In this document: positions 1 to 5,330 of the stretch, one piece after another
Layout: each line of letters starts with the position of its first letter
Numbering within the stretch: position 1 is the stretch's first letter
Source: Zygnema cylindricum
Taxonomy: Eukaryota > Streptophyta > Zygnematophyceae > Zygnematales > Zygnemataceae
Direction: 5' to 3'
NCBI GenBank assembly: GCA_037447655.1
Contig: JBBHKE010001842.1
Span: 32,605-47,446, forward strand
Length of the DNA stretch: 14,842 nt
Made by a program: the position numbers and the translations under genes
Notes under the pieces: model-generated
The model's input: the letters and a program-made list of their open reading frames with translations, nothing else
The model's database searches: none
Told to the model about the DNA's origin: nothing

Positions 1-28
1 CTGTGACACCAGCTGCCTCATTACAACA
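1..28 (+). repeat. 3' terminal 28 bp of the 5' LTR
   Basis: These 28 bases are identical to 4726-4753, the end of the 3' LTR, including the terminal ACAACA that mirrors TGTTGT at 4103. Identity stops at position 29, where the internal region begins, and at 4754, where the satellite begins. The first base of the window therefore lies inside the LTR. The segment also encodes gag residues, in frame with 30-530. Confidence 0.9.
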
Positions 29-530
29 AGTTATGGGCCCACCCTCACGGATCCCGGTGTTTAATGGGCAAAAATATGTGTATTGGGCTGATTTGACTAA
101 GTCCTACCTTAAGCAAGTAAATTTGTATGATGTGGTTTCCGGTGCTCTTCTGGATACATCTCCAGATTTTGACAAGAAAAGTGAAGATGCATTGCATGTT
201 CTCAAATTCCTCTTGTCAGAAGATTTGAACATGACTTATATCCATATCTCTACGGCATCTGAAATATGGAAGGCTTTGCGAGAGTCTTATGTCCTAGCTA
301 ATGAGCAGAATGAAGTTATAACTGCTGGAAAAATCTGGGATTATAAATATACCGGAGGTGATATGAACTCATATTGTAATGGCCTGAAACTTCTATTGTC
401 TGAAAATGCATGTTCCGGGGGGAAGTTTCCTCCATATCATCAAGCTATGATTTTAATGAGAGGGCTTCCTACTGAATATAAAGGAGCTGCAGATCAGTTA
501 AAAAGGTTAAGAAAAGTAGATGGAATATAG
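3..530 (+). pseudogene. gag: Copia gag, N-terminal capsid part
   Basis: This is an open segment of about 175 codons encoding the retrotransposon capsid region. The start of the window already lies inside the gene. The frame runs upstream into the LTR, and the likely initiator is the ATG at 4695 in the 3' LTR copy, which would add 11 residues before position 3. Family features are an early hydrophobic-aromatic motif (IPVFNGQKYVYWADLTKSYL, near residue 17), an AxExWKAL-type segment (SEIWKALRESY, residues 86-96) and a late RGLPTEYK segment (residues 153-160), the arrangement of the UBN2/gag-polypeptide family. The frame ends at a TAG (528-530). Homology resumes in another frame at 527, so the break is a frameshift and not the natural end. 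The protein would assemble cytoplasmic virus-like particles. Confidence 0.88.
30..43 (+). other. Primer-binding site of half-tRNA iMet type
   Basis: GTTATGGGCCCACC is complementary to nucleotides 39 back to 26 of the plant initiator tRNA-Met (anticodon loop CCCAUAA plus the 5' stem strand), as I recall that tRNA. It starts one base after the LTR end. Drosophila copia is primed by the 39-nt 5' fragment of iMet tRNA in this way; yeast Ty5 and Volvox Osser are also reported to use internal iMet sites. The usual plant copia PBS (TGGTATCAGAGC, complementary to the tRNA 3' end) is not seen next to the LTR. The PBS also lies inside the gag frame. Confidence 0.85.
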
Positions 531-913
531 CTGTAGCGCAAGCTTTCATTTTAGAGTAAGAGGCCACTTAGATAGCCTTGAACGGTGGAAATCCAGCAGT
601 AGCTTACAACGCTCAAACATATAGGCCTACTGGATTTTTTGGAAATAGGAATTTCAACCCTAATCAGAATTACAAGCAATATGATAGGTGTGTCTATTGT
701 TTTCGTCAATGTCATGTGTTCCGGCTGTATTCGGCATTTATAAAAGCGTGTGAAACAGGAAGTTATCGTGCGGGATGCAAGGTGCGAGAGGATTCATCAT
801 CAAAACTGCAAGAATCAAAACTGCCGGTCAAAAATGCGGCGTTCTTTGCAATCGACGAGATTCCACAAGGCAAACAAGCGGAAGAAAAAGACGATGTGGT
901 CAGATTTCCATAA
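527..913 (+). pseudogene. gag: Copia gag, C-terminal nucleocapsid part with damaged zinc knuckle
   Basis: This continues gag in the frame starting at 527, with stops at 557 and 569 and a third at 911-913. The stretch from 578 holds an Asn/Tyr-rich region followed by a CCHC zinc knuckle at 689-730. The first Cys (689), second Cys (698) and His (713) are spaced CX2CX4H, but the fourth ligand four residues later (728-730) reads Tyr (TAT). The knuckle normally binds genomic RNA during packaging, so this copy is probably impaired even apart from the stops. The region after the knuckle is charged (Lys/Glu/Asp-rich) and leads to the protease remnant in the same frame. Confidence 0.8.
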
Positions 914-1189
914 TCAGATGATGATGAGTTCTTTTCACTTGCAAAGGATCTCATGGAAGGACCTCACGGCAATCAAGCTTACTTCAAAACCCTTACTTCA
1001 ATTCCCACTCGTCGGATTTATTACGCAGATGACACCGGTGTGGAGGCAACGGCAAAGGGAAGTGTGGAGTTAGCATGTGACATCAATGGTCAGATTGTAA
1101 AGAGAACCTTACATGATGTTCTCTATATTCCAAAATTTAAGAAAAACTTGTTTTCCACTTCAGTCGCATAAATGAAGTGATTTGAAATT
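914..1189 (+). pseudogene. Copia aspartic protease remnant lacking the active-site motif
   Basis: It follows gag in the same frame after the stop at 911. The C-terminal half of the protease is recognisable: YYADDTG near 1019-1039, a Gly/Val-rich strand, then LHDVLYIPKFKKNLFS (about 1109-1156), the conserved signature that closes copia protease and opens the pre-integrase region. The D-[ST]-G-A motif expected some 25-30 residues before YYADDTG is not present. The text there (KDLMEGPHGNQAYF) looks like a collapsed or deleted version. Stops at 1169 and 1178 separate it from integrase. A protease without its aspartate could not mature Gag-Pol. The size of the deletion cannot be fixed without a relative. 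Confidence 0.72.
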
Positions 1190-2180
1190 TTGCAGAAAAA
1201 TGGAAAAAAGGTAGTAAGCAAAGATGGAAAAATAGCCTTAGTAGGAACTCGAGGCCCAAATTTGTTATACCGGATGGACTTAGCTAATGAAATTGACTTT
1301 GCATACTCCAGTGTCCTTCCGGAAAATGTTTTGTGGCATAAGAGACTCGGTCATGTTCATCATGAAAGGCTTGATAAAATGGTAAAACTAAATATGATAG
1401 AAGGTGTCAAATTAGGACAAAAAGATTCTCATGTTTGTGATGGATGTGCTTTGGGAAAGCTTCATAAGCTACCCCTACCTCAGGCAGCGGATAACAGGGC
1501 CACGGATTTGCTGCAAATAATTCATTCTGATGTGTGGGGACCGTCAAAAGTCCCTTCACTTAGTGGCAGCCGATTTTTGGTCACTTTTACCGATGATTTC
1601 TCAAGATATAGCAAATTTTACTTATGAAGTGTTTTATCACTTCAAGCATTTTCGAGTTTGGGCGGAAATACTTCACAAAAAGCCGATTCTTTCCCTTCGG
1701 TCCGACAACGGAGGTGAATATATTTCCAATGCATTTTCAGAATATTTGAAAGAAAATGGCATCTCTCGTCAATTTACAGTTCCCTATACTCCAAAGCAAA
1801 ACGAAGTATCTGAAAGACTTAATCGAACTTTAACGAAAAGTGCAAAATCTTTGATGTTAGATAAAGGGATAGATTTTAAATTTTGGGGTGAAGCTTTCTC
1901 TTGTGTTTCGTATATTAGGAATAGACTAGAAACTAGAGCGGTCAAAGGGAAAACACCCTATGAAGTGTGGACTGGAAAGAAACCTAATGTTAGTCACTTT
2001 CGGGTCTTTGGTAGTAAATGTTTTATTTTAGATAATCGTCCTATTTCCAAGCTTAGTCCAAAATCTGTTCTCGGGATATTTATGGGATATGATGATGAGT
2101 CGGTTGGCTATAGAGTATACAATACCGATAGAAAAACTCTTCAAGTTGCTAGTAATATTCAGGTTAAGGAAGAGAGTTAA
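1181..2180 (+). pseudogene. Copia integrase (pre-integrase zinc domain plus D,D35E core), frameshifted
   Basis: The first part is open to the stop at 1625-1627. The second part is in another frame from about 1620 to 2180. The N-terminal zinc domain has a His cluster in WHKRLGHVHH (1334-1363) and a CDGC pair (1436-1447). The catalytic triad is visible: first Asp in IIHSDVWGP (1529-1531), second in LRSDNGGEY (1704-1706), and Glu at 1812-1814 with exactly 35 residues between the second Asp and Glu. The break near 1615-1627 also removes a few residues between the first two acidic residues, so it appears to be a small deletion as well as a frameshift. Downstream come the usual copia features AxSxxYIRNR and a YRVYN-type motif (near 2118). 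Integrase would insert the cDNA into nuclear chromatin. Confidence 0.9.
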
Positions 2181-2468
2181 TCGGTTGATGTGTTTGGCAT
2201 GACAGATTTTGAAAAACATGCCAAAATTCAAGAATATGTAATTTTTGAAAATCTTCCTCTTTCTTCTTCTACGATTTCATCCTCAATGGATGGAGGATCA
2301 ACTCCAACTTCAAACAATCCGGATGTTCAGCCTGTACAGCATACTGGACATCCTCCTCCTCCTCCTCCTCCTCCTCCTCCTCCTCAACGGCACGTACGGC
2401 TCCAACAATTTTAGCCTCGGATTTTCCGGGGGGAAGAAGGCAAAAGTGGCAGGCTGCGAGGTGAACGG
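2181..2468 (+). pseudogene. Integrase-RT linker of the polyprotein, with polyproline tract
   Basis: The frame continues from integrase after the stop at 2178-2180. It is Ser/Pro/Asn-rich with no recognisable fold, as is usual for the variable spacer between copia integrase and reverse transcriptase. It contains 11 consecutive Pro codons (2352-2384) and an in-frame TAG at 2412-2414. The frame then stays open to RT without a shift. Confidence 0.7.
2352..2384 (+). repeat. (CCT)11 microsatellite inside pol
   Basis: Eleven uninterrupted CCT triplets encode eleven prolines in the pol frame, flanked by CAT and CAA codons. Perfect triplet runs of this length are prone to replication slippage, and changes in multiples of three keep the frame. 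Confidence 0.97.
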
Positions 2469-2819
2469 GTGGAGCTTACTCTATTTTGTGCCAGTACGAT
2501 GGAACCGGTCACCATACAAGAGGATTTTTCTGCTCCGAAAAAGGATCAATGGATTTCCGCAGTAAACGACGAAATGAGATCGATAATGGAGGCTCAAACT
2601 TGGGAGCTTGTTGAGCTTCCGCCGGATCGAAAGGTTATCGGCTCTAAGTGGGTCTTTAAAGTTAAGTTGAATCCGGATAATTCTATTTAAAGATATAAGG
2701 CTCGGCTTGTTGCAAAAGTCTATAATCGACAGGAGGGAATTGATTATGAAGAGACATTCTCTCCGGTTGTCCGGTTTCCGACTATTAGAATTTTGTTGTC
2801 TTAGGCAGCCATTGAGGAT
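2469..2819 (+). pseudogene. Reverse transcriptase N-terminal part (RVT_2 start), two stops
   Basis: The frame is the same as the linker upstream and the RNase H region downstream. The copia RT opening is clear: W-x-x-A-x-x-x-E (WISAVNDEM, near 2547-2573), TWELVELPPDRKVIGSKWVF (about 2598-2657), then after the TAA at 2688-2690 the RYKARLVAK segment, and EETFSPVV leading to the TAG at 2802-2804. No frameshift is needed across 2415-4079; only the two point stops break it. These finger residues contact template and nucleotide in active enzymes. Confidence 0.88.
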
Positions 2820-4079
2820 ATGGAATTACATCAGATGGATGTTAAGACGACTTTCTTGCATGGAGACTTAGAGGAAGTGATTTATATGAGGCAGCTTGAA
2901 ATGTATGCAAAGACCGGAAAAGAAAATCTGGTGTGTAAACTGTTGAAGTCTTTGTACAGTTTGAAGCAGACTCCACGTCAGTGGAATCTGAAACTAGATG
3001 AGTTTCTAACTAGTCTCGGTTTTGTAAGGATTAGTTCAGATCACTCAGTTTATGTTATGGAAGGGGAAGATGGAATTATTTACATTGCGTGGTATGTAGA
3101 TGATTTGTTGCTACTAAGTAAGTCATTAAATGAGATTAATAAAATAAAGGCAGCCTTGAATTCTAGATTTGAGATGAAAGATTTAGGAGAGGCAAAGTAT
3201 ATTCTTGGAATTCAAGTAGAAAGGGATAGAGATAGAAAAATCATTTATCTAACGCAGCGAGAAGCGATTGGGAATATGCTTCAAAAGTTCGGCATGGCAG
3301 AGGCAAAGGGAAGTGCCACTCCCATGGAATTTAAGCAAAGGGTAGAAGGCATGGAGACCGATGGAGGAGTCATTTTTGATGACATCTTAGAATCAGGGGA
3401 GGCAGATTCTATGGCTGCCATACCATACCGTCGGATTGTCGGGAGCCTAATCTACTTCATGAACTGCACACGGCTGGATATTGCGGCAGCAGTTGGTGCT
3501 TTAAGTCGGAGTTTACAAAATCCAAGGAGATCGGATTGGGAGGCAACAAAGAGGGTTCTTCGATACCTTGCAAGGACAAGGAATCTGCGACTTGCTCACG
3601 GTGGAGATGAAGTCAAAATTCAGACTTGGAGCGATGCGAGCTACGGAGACATACAAAGCCGCCGCTCCACCACCGGATTGATTTTGAAGATTGGAAGTGG
3701 AACAAGTTGTTGGAGCAGCAAGCTTCAGAAAGTCACTGCTCAGTTGACAATGGAGGCTCAATACATGGCAGCAAGCTCAGCTGTCAAGGAGTTACTTTGG
3801 GTAAAGTCTCTCCTTCAAGAACTTCATTTTATGCAATTTAGAACTCAAATAGTGTGGTGTGACAACCAGGCAGCTATAGCGATTGCATCTATCCCAAGTC
3901 ATCACTTCAAAAGCAAGCACATTGATATCAAACTGCACTTTGTAAGAGAGAAGGTGATGAACATAATTTTAAAACTCAGTTATCTGCCGGATGAGAAAAT
4001 GGTAGCAGATATGATAACTAAGCCTCTACCTACACCTAAATTATTGTTTTGTAGAAAGGCATGTGGACTTGGTGGCTGA
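2820..4079 (+). CDS. Reverse transcriptase catalytic region and RNase H, 419-codon open segment
   Basis: This is the longest intact piece of pol. It starts at an ATG just after the stop at 2802, but that Met is internal to the domain and is not an evolved start. RT motifs: catalytic Asp in MDVKTTFLHG (2838-2840), LKSLYSLKQTPRQW (near 2944-2985), the YVDD box (3093-3104) and the Y-LGIQ-E segment around 3200-3220. RNase H follows with Asp in WSDASYGD (3633-3635), Glu in TMEAQYMA (3753-3755), Asp in WCDNQAA (3861-3863), and the terminal HIDIKLHFVREK and VADMITKPLP motifs. The TGA at 4077-4079 is probably the natural end of pol, since the hairpin and polypurine tract follow at once. RT and RNase H together convert genomic RNA to DNA inside the particle. 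Confidence 0.92.
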   Translation: MELHQMDVKTTFLHGDLEEVIYMRQLEMYAKTGKENLVCKLLKSLYSLKQTPRQWNLKLDEFLTSLGFVRISSDHSVYVMEGEDGIIYIAWYVDDLLLLSKSLNEINKIKAALNSRFEMKDLGEAKYILGIQVERDRDRKIIYLTQREAIGNMLQKFGMAEAKGSATPMEFKQRVEGMETDGGVIFDDILESGEADSMAAIPYRRIVGSLIYFMNCTRLDIAAAVGALSRSLQNPRRSDWEATKRVLRYLARTRNLRLAHGGDEVKIQTWSDASYGDIQSRRSTTGLILKIGSGTSCWSSKLQKVTAQLTMEAQYMAASSAVKELLWVKSLLQELHFMQFRTQIVWCDNQAAIAIASIPSHHFKSKHIDIKLHFVREKVMNIILKLSYLPDEKMVADMITKPLPTPKLLFCRKACGLGG

Positions 4080-4130
4080 GAGAGTCTAAAGGTTTAGGGG
4101 AGTGTTGTTTTGGAAACCTTTAGTACTCTC
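4080..4130 (+). other. Long inverted repeat enclosing the PPT/LTR junction
   Basis: Left arm GAGAGTCTAAAGGTTT (4080-4095) pairs with right arm AAACCTTTAGTACTCTC (4114-4130). All 16 bases of the left arm pair, with a one-base bulge in the right arm. The 18-base loop (4096-4113) contains the polypurine tract and the first 11 bases of the LTR. The pairing spans the boundary between internal region and LTR, so it can form only at the 3' end of the genomic RNA. A role in presenting the PPT or in 3' processing is inference. Confidence 0.8.
4096..4102 (+). other. Polypurine tract for plus-strand DNA priming
   Basis: AGGGGAG sits directly against the TGTTGT start of the 3' LTR at 4103, where RNase H would leave the plus-strand primer. 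The purine run is short, with AAAGG just upstream interrupted by TTT. The position defines the LTR boundary independently of the terminal inverted repeat. Confidence 0.88.
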
Positions 4131-4256
4131 TATATCTAGTGTGTGAGAAAGAGATTAAAAACTTAGTCACTTTTGTGTACAGACTGAATTATAGTAGACT
4201 GGTGTTAGTGCGGTGTGTAACTCTAAAAGGAGTTCACAGGCTTGGTACACTCCAAG

Positions 4257-4427
4257 GACACGTGTCAGTCCGTGAGACGGCGGACACAGTCAGCCGTCAT
4301 TTTCGAAGTGAAATATTGACTGCGCGGTCATTTCAGGTACTTATCATTTTGGCGGCAATCAGATTTAAGTTTGATGTAAATATTTCCGTCTGTTGGGGTT
4401 TAGGGTTTTAGTTGACTCACTTATATA
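4257..4427 (+). promoter_or_regulatory. U3 core promoter and candidate upstream elements
   Basis: Elements in order: GACACGTGTC (4257-4266), a perfect 10-bp palindrome with a G-box/ABRE core (CACGTG); an imperfect 23-bp palindrome (4276-4298); GGGTTTAGGGTTT (4396-4408), which is a telo-box and nearly two plant telomere units; TGACTCA (4413-4419), a bZIP-type site overlapping a W-box-like TTGACT (4412-4417); and a TATA box, TATATA (4422-4427). A start site about 25-35 bp downstream would fall near 4450-4460. The TATA box and layout are directly visible. Factor binding is inferred from known plant motifs, any one of which could arise by chance. Confidence 0.65.
4276..4298 (+). other. 23-bp imperfect palindrome in U3
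   Basis: GACGGC-G-GAC-ACA-GTC-A-GCCGTC: two 6-bp outer arms and two 3-bp inner arms around a 3-base centre, with one mismatched pair (G4282/A4292). It lies 10 bp after the G-box palindrome. It could be a dimeric protein-binding site or a hairpin; function is unknown. Confidence 0.6.
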
Positions 4428-4472
4428 CATAGGACTTAGATTACTCTTGTAGGCAGGAATTCCTTGTATGCA

Positions 4473-4640
4473 AAAAACTGTGAAGCAGTTTTTGGGGTTT
4501 ATCAATTATAAAGATCATTGTGATCTTTCGGCAGAACTGTTTGAAATTATGCATGTGGGTTCTTTATGTTATTGTCTTCACTTTGGCAAATTTGCAGACC
4601 TAGGGTGTGTCTGGTTTGATTGAGACTTCATTGTGAAGTC
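4473..4640 (+). other. Three short hairpins in the R-U5 leader
   Basis: Hairpin 1 is AAAAACTG (4473-4480) with CAGTTTTT (4486-4493) and a 5-base loop. Hairpin 2 is AAAGATCA (4510-4517) with TGATCTTT (4521-4528) and a TTG loop. Hairpin 3 is GACTTCA (4624-4630) with TGAAGTC (4634-4640) and again a TTG loop. All lie between the TATA box and the gag ATG, so they would be near the 5' end of the genomic RNA. Hairpin 1 ends in a T-run and could also affect transcription or 3'-end formation. Confidence 0.6.
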
Positions 4641-4694
4641 AATAGTCTACGGGTTTATTGTGAGAGTTTCCTTCTATGTGCCTGTGTTATTATT

Positions 4695-4753
4695 ATGGCA
4701 ACTGCTGGTGATTCTTCTACTTCTTCTGTGACACCAGCTGCCTCATTACAACA
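4695..4753 (+). CDS. gag: LTR-encoded start of gag (3' LTR copy)
   Basis: The ATG at 4695 opens a frame of 11 residues (MATAGDSSTSS) followed by the residues encoded at window positions 3-28, so in the 5' LTR copy it would run in frame through the PBS into gag. The residues are small, Ser/Thr/Ala-rich and typical of a copia gag N-terminus. Ty1 of yeast is the known precedent for a gag start inside the LTR. In this 3' copy the frame instead enters the satellite and meets TGA at 4758-4760, giving a 21-codon dead end. Confidence 0.7.
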
Positions 4754-4993
4754 GTCATGATCGTCACGATCGTCATAATCGTCAAAATCGTCATGGTAGT
4801 CATGATCGTCACGATCGTCACGATCGTCATCATCCTCATCGTCGTCACGATCGCCATGATCGTCATGATGGTCATGATCGTCACGATCCTCACGATCGTC
4901 ACGATCCTCACGATCGTCACGATCGTCATCATCGTCATCGCCGTCACGATCGCCATGATCGTCATCATCTTCATCTTCATCATCATCATCATC

Positions 4994-5330
4994 ATCTCCA
5001 TCATCATGCTCATCATCGTCATGATCGTCATGATCGTCATCATTATCATCATCATCCTCATCATCATCAACATCGTAATGATCATCATGATCGTCATAAT
5101 TGTCATCATCTTCATCATCATCATCGTCATCATCTTCATCATCATCATCATCATTATCGTCATCATCGTCGTCATAATCATCATCATCATCCCGTCATGA
5201 TCATCATAATTGTCATGACCGTCAACATCCTCACGATCGTCACGATCATCATGATCATCATGATCGTCATCATCTTCATCATCATCATCATCATCATCTC
5301 CCTCATCATGCTCATCATCGTCATGATCGT
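4994..5330 (+). repeat. Two divergent copies of block B, 302 bp apart
   Basis: Block B is a (CAT)n run, then ATCTCC, then TCATCATGCTCATCATCG and a TCATGATCG pair. Copies begin at 4994 and 5296. Further copies lie near 7721, 13875, 13964 and 14469. Unlike block A, block B keeps the triplet phase. The flanks of the first two copies also align loosely, so they look like an old tandem duplication. Confidence 0.6.
5188..5246 (+). repeat. Satellite higher-order block A, divergent copy 1
   Basis: It begins CATCCCGTCATGATCATC where other copies have CATCTCGTCATGATCG, followed by the shared TGTCATGACC and a TCACGATCG-rich tail. It is the earliest copy of block A, about 190 bp after a block B copy at 4994. 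Confidence 0.6.

Larger units (their letters stand above)
1..4753 (+). mobile_element. Decayed Ty1/copia LTR retrotransposon, 5' LTR mostly outside the window
   Basis: The element reads 5' LTR end (1-28), PBS (30-43), gag, protease remnant, integrase, reverse transcriptase, RNase H, polypurine tract (4096-4102) and 3' LTR (4103-4753). Integrase upstream of RT is the diagnostic order for copia (Pseudoviridae) rather than gypsy. The internal region is 4074 bp. If the 5' LTR equals the 3' LTR, the whole element is about 5.4 kb, normal for copia. Gag-pol is interrupted by frameshifts near 520-530 and 1615-1627 and by in-frame stops at 557, 569, 911, 1169, 1178, 2178, 2412, 2688 and 2802, so this copy cannot make its own proteins. 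Satellite begins at the base after the 3' LTR, as expected for insertion into an existing array. Confidence 0.95.
4103..4753 (+). repeat. 3' LTR, 651 bp
   Basis: It starts TGTTGT immediately after the polypurine tract and ends ACAACA immediately before satellite, giving a perfect 6-bp terminal inverted repeat of the canonical TG...CA type. Its last 28 bp match window positions 1-28. Inside are a plausible U3 promoter with TATA box (4422-4427), an R-U5 leader with several small hairpins, and the gag initiator ATG at 4695. U3 is estimated as 4103 to about 4455. No long unrelated gene is present: the 90-codon frame at 4139-4411 shows no family features. Confidence 0.92.

Noticed and set aside
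763-954. Minus-strand open frame opposite gag
   Set aside because: It is the shadow of the gag plus-strand coding sequence and has no features of its own.
750-1073. Plus-strand frame of 107 codons overlapping gag and protease
   Set aside because: Homology to copia gag and protease lies in the other frame (527 to 1171); this one reads as low-complexity Lys/Arg-rich text with no family match.
2190-2414. Independent proline-rich small protein
   Set aside because: It is in frame with integrase upstream and RT downstream, so it is the polyprotein linker between point stops.
4396-4408. Interstitial telomere sequence
   Set aside because: It is less than two units long and sits in a promoter position, so a telo-box is the better reading.
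4139-4411. 90-codon open frame in the 3' LTR
   Set aside because: It lies in U3, overlaps promoter elements, has no recognisable motif and is of a length expected by chance.
4726-4753. Second gag copy truncated by the satellite, implying a tandem element
   Set aside because: The matching 28 bp ends exactly at the LTR terminus (ACAACA mirrors TGTTGT, and the PBS follows at 30), so this is ordinary LTR duplication with coding sequence inside the LTR.
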